NCBI RefSeq assembly: GCF_030272615.1
Contig: NC_081405.1
Span: 572,447,252-572,511,251, forward strand
Source of the DNA: Cryptomeria japonica
Taxonomy: Eukaryota > Streptophyta > Pinopsida > Cupressales > Cupressaceae
Direction: 5' to 3'
DNA: 64,000 nt
Below the pieces are notes generated by a model that did no database searches, had not been told where the DNA came from, and saw only the letters and a list, made by a program, of their open reading frames with translations. Position numbers and translations under genes: made by a program. Shown one piece after another: positions 10,758 to 21,061 of this stretch; the first letter of the stretch is position 1; every line of letters begins with the position of its first letter.

Positions 10758-12283
10758 TGTTGCCATTATAATAGACAATAAGAGATTGTTGGCATTTCAA
10801 TAAGGATATTGAGAAGGTTGTTGATGATTATGGATATAACTGATCAAGGATGTTTACTATCTTAATTTTATTATTTTGTCATTTATGTCAATAAATTGAT
10901 TTTATAATTCAGTACGATGTTGCCATATCTTAAGAAGTATGCTTTGGTGAGTATAAAGATGTCGGTAAAAGACACAGAAAGAATGTGATGAATAAGGGGA
11001 GGAATAAGTTTTTCAATGGGAAACTATTACCGAGTTAGACAATGATGAGATCATGATGTTTTAGATTGTTTGGATATCCTATATATGTTGTTAATTGTAA
11101 GGTTAATACTATACTATGTTACCGAGCAAAGAACCTAGTCAGTAAACCCTAAGGAACCTAGTCGGTAAACCCTAAGGTTATCGCTATCGATTAATTAAGG
11201 CAGAATGTCTACCGAGTGAAATTTAGTATTTACCGAGTTGCAACCGAGTAGTAACAGAATGAATTAAATGAATATAAGCATTATTTAATGAAGGAAGTTG
11301 ATGAGTTGGTTATGATTAAATGATTGGTATGTCCTGCATGAAGTTTGTTAAAGAATCTATGGCAAAGGAAAATCGGCAGGAAGATCTACAGCGTAGATTG
11401 AACCACAATATCCTAGCACAAGTTCCAAGAAATGCATGCAAGTTCCAAGGCGGGGTAAAATGTTTTCAGATTGAAGGATACATTGAACCTAGTCAAGTTT
11501 GAAGATCTGATGGCTATGATTGATCATGGGAAATGTGATCAAGGAGATTAAGCGGTTGGCAAATTGTTTATAAATAAGGAGCTGTTCATAAACAATGTAT
11601 GTGGGAAAGTGTATGCACAAGGATGCTACATAGTGATTACCGAGCACTGAAGCTTAAGGACCTATTTGATTAACAGAGTATAGAGCCCAGCAGATGGACA
11701 AGATAAGTCCTAGATTGTATTGAGCAAATAAGAATCTGCTTTAGAATTTTAGATGTGAAGTTGGAAATAGATTTTTATTACTGTTATTTTGTGAAGTGAC
11801 AGAAAATCTCTTAACCGAGTGGACTTAACAGTCTTATTTGTAAAACCCTCTAGCAAGGTGACATTCTGATTGAGTGTTTGAAATCCTTTAACAAGGTCAC
11901 CTCTAACAAGGTGAAGATCCTAATAGATCTGAGGGAAATCCCTTAACTAGGTCACATCTAGCAATGTGTTTGTAATCTTTAATAGGATTTTCTTTTAACC
12001 AAGCATACTCTAGAAGATTATATTTCTTAGTGGGTCCGAAATCCCACAGTGGTTTTTCCCTATTTGGGTTTCCACGTTAAATCTGGTGTTATGAGTTTTA
12101 TGATGTTTATATGCTTTTGAGTTTGCATGTTTAGTAGTTTTGGTTATATTACTGAAGTATATGTTACCGAGGTTCAATCTATTGTTTTCATGGAAGATTA
12201 AGGTTGTATGATTCAGCCCCCCCCCCCCCCTCTCATCTTATTAGCTTGGCATATGTACTTAACATTAAGTATCAAAACTATCA
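10758..12283 (+). repeat. 5' LTR of copia element C
   Basis: It runs from TGTTGCCATTATAATAG to TATCAAAACTATCA, 1526 bp, matching 18175-19690. The first 40 bases contain an internal near-copy of the LTR start (TGTTGGCATTTCAATAAG at 10797), which could mislead boundary calling; the polypurine tract and TSD fix the start at 10758. A run of about 14 C sits near 12216-12229. The open frame at 11320-11502 is not a gene. Confidence 0.93.
11569..11576 (+). promoter_or_regulatory. TATA box in 5' LTR of element C
   Basis: TATAAATA lies in the context TTGTTTATAAATAAGG and is kept at 18978-18985 in the 3' LTR. It is the only strong TATA word in this part of the LTR and points in the element's sense, so it probably marks the U3/R promoter. 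Confidence 0.6.
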
Positions 12284-12285
12284 AT

Positions 12286-12297
12286 TGGTATTAGAGC
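12286..12297 (+). other. Primer-binding site of element C
   Basis: TGGTATTAGAGC starts two bases after the 5' LTR and differs by one base from the common copia site TGGTATCAGAGC, complementary to initiator methionine tRNA. Confidence 0.85.
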
Positions 12298-12344
12298 TTT
12301 GGACTCTACAAGAAAAGTTGAAAGGTACTTGAGGCAAAGATCCA

Positions 12345-13274
12345 ATGATGTATAAGAGGGATGCACCGAAGTTGAACAAGTCAAGTTTCTCTACATGGTA
12401 GAAAAGGATGAAGTTGCACCTATCAGGAGTTGGAGAATATGTTGTATATTATCTGGAGAATGATTTCATTACACCAAGCACCTATCCATTGACAATGGAA
12501 GAGATAAAAGTAAAGAAAGAACATATCCAAGCAATGATTGAAATAACATCTACATTGACCGACTCAGAGTTTAATGATCTAGAAGGCTACAATGATGCAA
12601 AGGCAATGTGGGACAAGCTCATATCTGTGTATGGTGGTGATGAACATGTTCAAAGAGAAAAAGTGGATAGTATAAGAGGACAACTTGAATCTATGAGGAT
12701 GAATGAAGGTGAGAACATAACCCAGTACAATACAAGACTAAAGGAGATTGTCAATCAAATCAAAGGAGCAGGTGGAACTATTGAAGAAAAGGATATAACA
12801 AGTAAGTTGTTAAGAACCCTTCTACTAGCTTATGCAATCCGAGTCTCTGCAATCAATGAATTAAGGTCTGTACCCAATATGATAGTTTCTTTAGATGCTA
12901 CTGTTGGTAAGCTACATGCATTTGAGTTAAGTAATTTTGATAACAGTGGGTCTTCGGTAAATAAAGTTGAATCTGCATTTAGTTCTTTTCATCTTGGTGA
13001 ATCTAATGATTACAATGATAGAATGAGTAAGTACACTAAAGGGGATAATAGTGGAGAAAGTGAAAGATTTTGCAGAAACATGGAAGAAGTACACAAACTA
13101 TATGAGGAAATCAGAAAGCAAGAAGAGTTTGAAGCACTATTAGCTAGAAGGTTACCGAGAGGCAAAGGTAAGTATAAAGGAAAACTACCTTTGAAATGTT
13201 TCAATTGTGATAAGATAGGAAATATGGCTTCTAACTATCCTAACAAAGAATCTATTGAAAAGAGAGATTACTGA
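12345..13274 (+). pseudogene. Gag of copia element C
   Basis: This encodes the capsid/nucleocapsid part of the polyprotein. The natural start is ATG 12345 or 12348; the frame then meets a TAG at 12399 (a Gln-to-stop change) and reopens at ATG 12408 for 288 residues. Copia UBN2-type gag words are present (MWDKLISVYGGDEHV, ENITQYNTRLKEIV, LLRTLL). The zinc knuckle near the end reads CFNCDKIGNMASNYP, where the His and the last Cys of a CCHC knuckle have become Asn and Tyr, so RNA binding is probably lost. The frame ends at TGA 13272. Confidence 0.88.
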
Positions 13275-13808
13275 GATGATAGATAGAAAGATAATCATTA
13301 CAGAGGACATCGAGACTTCAGAAGAAGAGATAGAAAGTCATGTCTAATAGCTAATGAGGAATCCAATGATGATAAATCAGATGAAACTGATACAAAGGAA
13401 TTAGTTTATGTGGCTATCAAAGATGGATCAGATAAAGAAAGGTATGAAGAAAAAGCCCTAATATCTCACATAAGTACTAATGATTCTTGGATCATAGATA
13501 GTGGATGCTCACATCACATGACAGGTGATAAACACAAATTTGTTACATTAGAAGATTATGATGGAGGTTATGTAAGATTTGGTAATGATGCACCATGTCT
13601 GGTAAAAGGTAAAGGATCTATAACACTTCTTGACAATGCAAAATGTAATGATGTTTATTGGGTTGAAGGTTTGAAATACAATTTGTTGAGTGTAGCATAG
13701 CTAAACAACACAGGTTACCAAATAGAATTTCAGAAAGGAATTGTCAAAGTTCATGACAAGCATGGAAAGTTAGCTGCTACCACGACACAAACAAAAGGTA
13801 ATACATTT
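13275..13808 (+). pseudogene. Protease region of copia element C
   Basis: This is the continuation of the polyprotein after gag. It carries the aspartic protease signature WIIDSGCSHHMTGDKHKF with an intact Asp-Ser-Gly, followed by VRFGNDAPCLVKGKGSI and GLKYNLLSVA. A TAG interrupts the frame at 13698. The pre-integrase segment begins after this and is cut at 13808 by the DNA-transposon-like insert; it resumes at 15070. Confidence 0.85.
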
Positions 13809-15069
13809 GGGTCAGTGCAAGAAGATGAGTCCACTTTTTGGCCAAAAAGTGGAAGTGTTTTCCCTGATTTTCAGATTTTGTCTCATTTGAGCTTAAATTT
13901 TGAAACACTTAGAGATTGAATCTTGGAAAAAGTCAGTAATATAAAAGATAGCCCTCTGAGTGCAGTTTCCAAATATATAATTTATTTTAATACCCACATA
14001 ATAAAAAATAACTTTTTAAATGGAGTTCTGAAAACTATGTTTTAAAAATGCCTGTTTCAGAACCATACCATGCATGTGTACGACCCACACTTTTTGACAC
14101 AATTAAAATTATTTTCTCAAACCGTTTTGGGAAATGGTTTGTAACACATTGAAGATTGATGAGCATATTTTTTTGTATTTTTTTTTCTAATATTTTTTTT
14201 TTAATTAATTTTTTAATTGCCGTAATTATCTTTTTAAAAATTTGACGTGTACGACCCACATAATTTGATGTAAACTTAACATTTTTTGATTTTTTTTTTT
14301 TTTAAATACAAAAGAATTTTGTGTAGATTGATGACATATAATTTTTTTTCCAAAATTCTTTAAAATAAAAAAGTTATTAAATTAACAAAATTAGTTAATA
14401 TTTCAAATTTATGGACCCGATTTAGTATAAATTAAATGAAAAATAGTTAAAATAATCAATTTTTAAATAAATTTACATATTTAGAATCTAGACAGTATAA
14501 TCTGAAATGGGTTTTAATTTCGTATAAAAATTCTCTAATTAGAGGCGTGTAAACTATTTCTGAAGTTCATATTTGTGCTTTCATTCATGGAGATTTGAAT
14601 TTGCAGGTCCATGTCTCAGGTGTGGCCATCCCAGGCCTATCCCGGGCCTAATCCCGAGCCAAGTGGCGGGTTGTGGAATCAACTTCCACAAAACGGGCCC
14701 CCGTTTTCAAACAAGGGCGGATTGTGGAAAAAAAGGAAAAATGCCATTTAGAAACGGGGGCCCGCTTTTAAACAAAACGGGGGCCCGTTTTTAGAAACGG
14801 GCCCCCATTTCTAAAAAACGGGCCCCCGTTTCTAAAAACGGGCCCCCGGTTCTAAAAAACGGGCCCCCGTTTTGTTTAAAAGCGGGCCCCCGTTTTATAG
14901 CAAAACGGGGGCCCGTTTTTAAACAAAACGGGCCCCCGTTACCTTTCGGCTCGGGAGCCCGAAGCACAAACGGGCCCCCGCTTTTTGAAAACGGGCCCCC
15001 GTTTATAAGAGCGCATTTTCCAATGCGCGGACTTCCGCGAATTTGTGACTCATTACCTTGCACTTGCCC
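13809..15069. mobile_element. Nonautonomous DNA-transposon-like insert with terminal inverted repeats
   Basis: It interrupts the pre-integrase codons of copia C. The left end GGGTCAGTGCAAG and the reverse complement of the right end GGGCAAGTGCAAG agree at 11 of 13 positions, and similarity continues to a shared ATGAGTC about 17-23 bases in. ATTT (or CATTT, counting an ambiguous C at 15069) is duplicated at 13804-13808 and 15069-15073. There is no transposase. The left half is AT-rich; the right half (14640-15010) is an unusual GC-rich palindromic repeat array. The superfamily is unclear: a 4-5 bp duplication with GGG termini does not match hAT, Mutator, CACTA, Harbinger or Mariner rules. Confidence 0.75.
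14690..15006. repeat. Array of 12 near-palindromic GC units (ACGGGCCCCCGT)
   Basis: Twelve units of the form A3-5 CGGG(GG)CCC(CC)G T3 occur at about 14693, 14753, 14777, 14797, 14818, 14838, 14859, 14882, 14904, 14928, 14969 and 14991. Nine read CGGGCCCCC and three (14753, 14777, 14904) read CGGGGGCCC. Each unit is itself almost self-complementary, so the stretch can fold into many stems. Open frames across it (14573-14794 plus, 14791-15063 minus) only translate the repeat into GGPF/GARF-like words and are not accepted as genes. Confidence 0.85.
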
Positions 15070-16240
15070 ATTTCATCTTGACTCAACTAGGAACAAGTGT
15101 ATGTATGCAAAGATAGATGATACCTGGTTATGGCATTAAAGGTTTTGTCATGTAAATTTTGATAATCTGATCAAGATAAGAAAGAAGCACCAAGTAAGAG
15201 GTCTACTAAGTCTTGAAAAGCTTGAGAATGCTATGTGTCGAGGATGTTAGATGGGTAAGATGACAAGATCAAGCTTTACAAGTAAGTCCTACACTTCTAA
15301 GGGAATTTTAGATCTTGTGCACACTGATCTTTGTGGTCCTATGAAAGTTCAAATTTATTATGGTGATAAATATTTCATATTATTTGTGGATGATTATTTA
15401 AGGATGATATCAGTTATGTTTTTAAAAGAAAAATCAGAAGCTTTTCAAATGTTTAAATGGTACAAGGCAAGAGTTGAAAATGAAACAGGAAGACAACTGA
15501 AATATCTTAGATCTGATAGAGGAGGAGAGTTCACATATGATGAGTTCAACTTATTCTGCAATGATCATGGTATAAAAAGACAAGTCTCTGCACTGAGAAC
15601 TCCACAACAAAATAAGATAGCTGAGAGAAGAAACGGAACTATTGTGGATTGTGCCAGAACCCTGATGATTGAAAAGAAAGTACCATAAACATTTTGGAGA
15701 GAAGCAATAAGCACAGCCGTTTACACCCTAAACTGAGTACAACTGAAGAAAGGAACTTTGAAGACACCATATGAAATCTGGTATGACAAGAAACCTAATG
15801 TAAGTTACTTCAAAATCTTTGGAAGTAGATGCTATGTACACAAAGATGATAGAAATGGAAAGTTTGATCAGAAAAGTGAAGAAGGAACATTTCTAGGTTA
15901 TTCCTCTAGAAGCAAAGCATTTAAATGTCTGATCAAATCATCTAACAAAATAGTAGAAAGTGCAAATGTGAAAATTGATGAATTTGCAGAAAGAAATGAT
16001 GAAGGAAACTCTAAAGAACCAGAAGATTATGATGAATTTGTCTATGTTCAACCGACAAGTCTTACCGAGAGAACTGTTGAAGAAAATGAAGAGAATATCC
16101 AGTCACCGAGTGATGAAGAAGATCATACAGAGCCTACCAAGCCTGTATTAGCCAAGTATGTCAGAAGACATCATGCATCAAGTCAAATTATAGGAGATAA
16201 GGATGATCCAGTGATGACAAGGAACAAACTGAGACAAAAC
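15070..16240 (+). pseudogene. Pre-integrase and integrase of copia element C
   Basis: After the insert the frame resumes with the pre-integrase zinc region (WLWH, FCHVNFDNL, CRGC) and the catalytic core. The core shows LVHTDLCGP (first Asp), LRSDRGGEF (second Asp) and NKIAERRNG (Glu), so the DDE residues remain. Further on are [24 protein letters not shown] (shown in parts) and [13 protein letters not shown], typical of copia integrase C-termini. Stops occur after WLWH, after CRGC, at 15686 (TAA) and near 15735 (TGA). Confidence 0.87.
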
Positions 16241-17099
16241 ACATGTCTGATATTTGAATTTGAACCGAGAATAGTGAAAGAGGCATTTAACAGTGAAGAT
16301 TGGATAAATGCTATGACAGAAGAGATTGATCAAATCAAGAAGAATGACACATGGACACTGGTCCCAAGACCGAAGGACAAAAATGTAATCGGTACAAAGT
16401 GGATTTTCATAAACAAGCTGAATGAAAAAGGTGAGGTCATTAGAAATAAAGCAAGACTAGTTTGCAAAGGTTATGCCCAAGAAGAGGGAATTGATTATGG
16501 TGAGACTTTTGCACCTGTGGCAAGACTTGAAGGAGCAAGAACATTGTTGACATATGTTGCTTACAAAATTTTCAAGGTATATCAAATGGATGTCAATCTG
16601 CATTTCTGAATGGTATATTAGAAGAAGAAGTTTTTATTGAACAACCTGAAGGATTTGTTGAAGACAAGAATAAAGATCAGGTATGTAAATTGAACAAAGC
16701 TTTATATGGTTTGAAACAAGCACCTAGAGCATGGTATGAAATATTGCACTCCATTATAATCAAGATTGGTTTTATAAGGACAAGTGAAAATAGCAATATA
16801 TACATGAAGAATGATGAAAATGGAATACTGATCTCAGCCATATTTGTTGATGATATTAGATTTTGTGGAAATGACTCTCTATGTAAGAACTTTGGAAATG
16901 AAATGAGCAAAGAATTTTAGATGTCATTAATTTGTGAGATAAAGTATTTTATAGGTTTATAAATACTGCAAATGAAAGATTAGATTTTCATTACTCAATC
17001 CAAATACATAAAGGAAATCTTGAAGAAATTTGGAATGGAGGATTCAAAATGAGTAAGTACTCCTATGACTACCAACTGTAAATTATCAAAGAATGATGA
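16241..17099 (+). pseudogene. Reverse transcriptase of copia element C
   Basis: This would copy the RNA to DNA. Visible words: [50 protein letters not shown]-like stretch, then KVYQMDVN. Near 16600 one A is missing in the expected Lys-Ser codons, shifting the frame before AFLNG. The next part holds KALYGLKQAPRAWYE and the catalytic IFVDDIRF, so the VDD core survives. TAG at 16918 and further stops follow. Confidence 0.87.
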
Positions 17100-17795
17100 A
17101 TTTGCATCTATTGATGAGACACTTTACTGATCAAGGATTGGAAAGCTACAATATGTTGTTCACAGCAGGCCAAATATAGCACATGCAGTAGGTAAAGTTG
17201 CAAGATTCTCTACAGATCCCAAGGAAACACATATGACAGCAATCAAGAGAATTTTCAAATACTTGAAAGGCACTGAGGATTATGGCTTAGTATATCAGAA
17301 AGGAAGTGATTTTGATTTAAAAGTTTATACTGATGCTGATTGGGCAGGCAACATTGATGATAGGAAAAGCACAGTGGAGGAGCTTTCTTTTTAGGAGAAA
17401 GACTAGTGAGTTGGCTTGGCAAGAAACAAGGATGTGTTTCACAGTCAACAGCAGAAGTTGAATATGTTGTTGCAGCATTGAATTGTACTATTATAGCATG
17501 GATCAAACAACTATTGGATGGTATAAATGAGAAAGTTACCGAGCCAGTAACTATATTCTGTGACAATACTAGTGCCATTAACATTTCAAAGAATCCTGTT
17601 ATGCACTCTAAGACAAAACACATCTCTATCAAATAGCATTATCTTAGAGAAGAAGGTCAAGAGAAGAAAGTGGTGTTGGAGTATGTTAGCACAAAGGAAC
17701 AAATAGAAGATATCTTCACCAAGCCACTGCCAAGGGACACTTTTGAGTATCTCAGAAGTAAGTTAGGGGTCCTACCCCTATCTTCCATTCACTGA
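17100..17795 (+). pseudogene. RNase H end of copia element C pol
   Basis: Words seen are KLQYVVHSRPNIAHAVG, KRIFKYLKGTEDYGL, KVYTDADWAGNIDDRKS, then after a short deletion near 17370 GAFFLG, SQSTAEVEYVVAALNCT, IFCDNTSAINISKNPVM, KTKHISIK, and the terminal FTKPLPRDTFEYLRSKLGVL. A TAG at 17634 interrupts the last part; the natural stop is the TGA at 17793. Confidence 0.87.
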
Positions 17796-18160
17796 CCAAG
17801 TTCGGTGAAAGCATCAATTCGATGACTCTATAGAATATCTTTTAGGAGTTGATGTTGATTTACACACTTTAGGATGTTTTCTAAAGGTGTGCAGGAAACA
17901 ATAACAAGGAACATGAATTGAAGACAAAATTCTTTGACCAAGACTAAGTTGACACATAACAACAGGAAATCACTTCATACATGAAGAAATTATGTTTTTG
18001 TTCTTTACTTTTTGGCATTGTTGTCAAAGCGGGAGAAGACTGAAGAAAAGAGGAGAAGACTAATGTATGGGGGAGAAGTCTGATGACAGGAGGATAGCAT
18101 TTCAAAATCTCACAGAAATCCGAATCAATTAGGTCAAATCAATTGGTTTTGCCATCAATG
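17796..18160 (+). other. 3' untranslated region of element C
   Basis: Noncoding sequence with several purine-rich words (GGGAGAAGACTGAAG-like) and the motif TTTGCCATCAATGCC just before the polypurine tract. No gene seen. Confidence 0.6.
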
Positions 18161-18174
18161 CCAAAGGGGGAGAT
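18161..18174 (+). other. Polypurine tract of element C
   Basis: CCAAAGGGGGAGAT directly precedes the 3' LTR start TGTTGGCATTATAAC. Confidence 0.88.
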
Positions 18175-19690
18175 TGTTGGCATTATAACAGACAATAAGA
18201 GATTGTTGGCATTTCAATAAGGATATTGAGAAGGTTGTTGATGATTATGGATATAACTGATCAAGGATGTTTACTATCTTAATATTATTATTTTTTCATT
18301 GATGTCAATAAATTGATTTTCTAATTCAGTATGATGTTGCCATATCTTAAGAAGTATGATTTGGTGAGTATAAAGATGTTGGTAAAAGACACAGAAAGAA
18401 TGTGATGAATAAGGGGAGGAATAAGTTTTTCAATGGGCAACTATTACTGAGTTAGACAATGATGAGATCATGATGTTTTAGATTGTTTTGATATCCTACA
18501 TATGTTGTTAATTGTAAGGTTAATATTATACTATGTTACTGAGAAAAGAACCTAGTCGGTAAACCCTAAGGAACCTAGTCAGTAAACCCTAAGGTTATCG
18601 CTATCGATTAATGAAGGCAGAATGTCTACCGAGTGAAGTTTAGTATTTACCGAGTTGCAACCGAGTAGTAACAGAATGCATTAAATGAATATAAGCATTA
18701 TTTAATGAAGGAAGCTGATGAGTTGGTTATAATTAAATGATTGGTATGTCATGCATGAAGTTTGTTTATGGCAAAGGAAAATTGATAGGAAGATCTACAG
18801 TGTAGATTGAACCGCAATACCCTGGCACAAGTTCCAAGAAATGTATGCAAGTTCCAAGGTGGGGTAAAACATTTTCAAATCAAAGGATACATTGAACCTG
18901 GTCAAGTTTGAAGATCTGATGGCTATGATTGATCATGGGAAATGTGATCAAGGAGATTAAGCGGTTGGCAAATTATTTATAAATAAGGAACTGTTGATAA
19001 ACAATGTATGTGGGCAAGTGTATGCACAGGGATGCTACATAGTGATTACCGAGCACTGAAGCTTGAAGACCTATTTGATTAACAAAGTATAGAGCCCAGC
19101 AGATGGACAAGATAAGTCCTAGATTGTATTGAGCAAATAAGAATCTGCTTTAGCATTTTAGATGTGAAGTTGCAAATAGATTTTTATTACTGATATTTTG
19201 TGAAGTGATAGAAAATCTCTTAACCGAGTGGACTTAATAGTCTTATTTGTAAAACCCTCTAGCAAGGTGACATTATGATTGAGTGTTTGAAATCCTTTAA
19301 CAAGGTCACCTCTAACAAGGTGAAGATCCTAACAGATCTGAGGGAAATCCCTTAACCGGGTCACATCTAGCAAAGTGTTTGTAATCTTTAACAGGATTTT
19401 CTTTTAACCGAGCATATTCTAGAAGAGTATATTTCTTAGTGGGTCCAAAATCCCACAGTGGTTTTTCCCTATTTCGGTTTCCACGTTAAATCTGGTGTTA
19501 TGAGTTTTATGATGTTTATATGCTTTTGAGTTTGCATGTTTAGTAGTTTTGGTTATATTACTGAAGTATATGTTACCGAGGTTGAATCTGTTGTTTTTAT
19601 GGAAGATTAAGGTTGTATGATTCACACCCTCCCCCCTTCTCATCTTATTAGCTTGGCATCTATACTTAACATTAAGTATCAGAACTATCA
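18175..19690 (+). repeat. 3' LTR of copia element C
   Basis: TGTTGGCATTATAACAG to TATCAGAACTATCA, 1516 bp, matching the 5' LTR. It keeps the TATA word at 18978-18985. The C-run here is short and broken (CACCCTCCCCCC) compared with the long run in the 5' LTR. A minus open frame at 19419-19700 is not a gene. Confidence 0.93.
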
Positions 19691-21061
19691 CAATTCCCAA
19701 AATTTTGTACTTACTGTCAGAATGTTTGCATCACAAAATTCAATGTGTAATGGTATGTCATTTTGTAAAGGTGCTTCAACTAATTGATCAGCAATGACCT
19801 ATCATTTGATAGCTTTTCAATCAACATACTCTATATCAAATTCACTTAGTATCATAACCCATTTGGCTAGTCTGCCTATCAAAGTTGACTTGTTCAACAA
19901 ATACTTTAGCGGGTCTATATTTCATATTAGTTTCATAGAATGAGTCAGCATATAATGTCACAACTTCTGAGTTGCAAATACAACTACTAGACATGTCTTC
20001 TCTATTGATGTATAATTTAGTTTATAGCCGACAAGTGTTCTACTGATGTAATACATTGCTCTTTTTTTTCCTTCTTCATCATGTTGAGCTAGGAGAGTGC
20101 CTAATGATACGTTTGTCGCCAAAATATAGATAAATATTGGTTTCCCTTTGATTGGTGATACTAGTACTAGAGGATTCATGAGATATTCTTTAATTTTCAT
20201 AAAAGCCCTTTCACATTTCTGATCCCATTTGAATGACACATTCTTATGTAAAAGATGAGTGAATGGATGACATCTATCTACTAATTGAGAGACAAATCTT
20301 CTGATTGATTGCAATATTCCTTGTAAATATCGCAATTGACTTATTTTCCTAGGTGACTCCATCTCCATGATGGCTTTGACCTTTTTAGGATCTACTTCAA
20401 TTCCACGGGCTGATATAATGTACCCAAGAAGTTTTCCAGAGGTTACTCCAAATGTACATTTCTTTGGATTTAATCTCAACTGATATCTTTCTAGCTTATC
20501 AAAGATCTTGCTTAAGATGTTCAAATGTTCTTGTCTTGTATGAGGTTTTGCAAGTATATCATCTACATAATCTTCCATAAATGTATACATCATATCATGG
20601 AAAATTATTGTCATAGCCCTTTGATAATTTTCTCCTGCATTGTTAAGGCCAAATGACATAATATTCCAACAATAAGTATGCCATGCACAAGTGAATGTTG
20701 TCTTTTCTTCATCTTCAAGGGCGATTCTTATTTGATTGTATCCTGAGAACCCATCCATTAATGAAAACATCTCATGCCTTGCTGATAAGTCCACAATTAT
20801 ATCAATGTTGGGTAGTGGGAAATCATCTTTGGAACATGCTTTGTTCAAATCTCTGAAATCGGTGTAGACTTTTATGCTTTTATCCGGCTTTGACACTGGT
20901 ACAATGCTTGAAACCCATTCCAGATAGGCAATAGGTCTTATGAAACCCACATCTAATAGTTCCTTTAGCTTGGCTTTTACAAGAAGAGCAATGTGTGGAT
21001 GCATCTTCCTTAGCTTCTGCTTAACTAGTTTTGCTTTTAAATCCACATTGAGATGATCCAT
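19691..21061 (-). pseudogene. Reverse transcriptase and degenerate RNase H of gypsy element B
   Basis: An intact 367-residue frame (21061 to 19958) carries gypsy RT: DFRDLNKACSKDDFPLPNID (about residues 68-87), LMDGFSGYNQ with the first catalytic Asp near 103, FGLNNAGENYQRAM (about 137-150) and the YVDD core at 165-168. This is followed by KCTFGV, GYIISARGIEVDP and an RNase H region starting near KPIFIYILATN. That region lacks the normal first Asp, as is typical of the degenerate first RNase H in Tat elements. After the TGA/TAA-type stops below 19958 the frame continues in pieces (LIGRLAKWVMILSEFDI, QLVEAPLQ) to TKFWEL at 19691, where copia C was inserted. The joined second RNase H is at 10405-10757. 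Confidence 0.9.

Larger units (their letters stand above)
10758..19690 (+). mobile_element. Copia element C, plus strand
   Basis: This copia element has LTRs at 10758-12283 and 18175-19690, a primer site at 12286-12297, a polypurine tract at 18161-18174 and perfect CAATT duplications. Its interior holds gag, protease, integrase, RT and RNase H in copia order, all with stops or frameshifts. A 1.26-kb DNA-transposon-like insert (13809-15069) separates protease from integrase. LTR difference is about 4% by hand count over 215 bases. It is a different family from A/I, with LTRs of about 1.52 kb. Confidence 0.95.

Noticed and set aside
10797-10815. LTR start of C placed at the second TGTTGGCATTTC
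   Set aside because: The CAATT duplication and the polypurine tract next to 18175 fix the start 39 bases earlier; the second word is an internal near-copy.
14573-15063. Overlapping frames rich in GGPF/GARF words
   Set aside because: They only translate the GC palindromic array; both strands give similar peptides because the unit is self-complementary.
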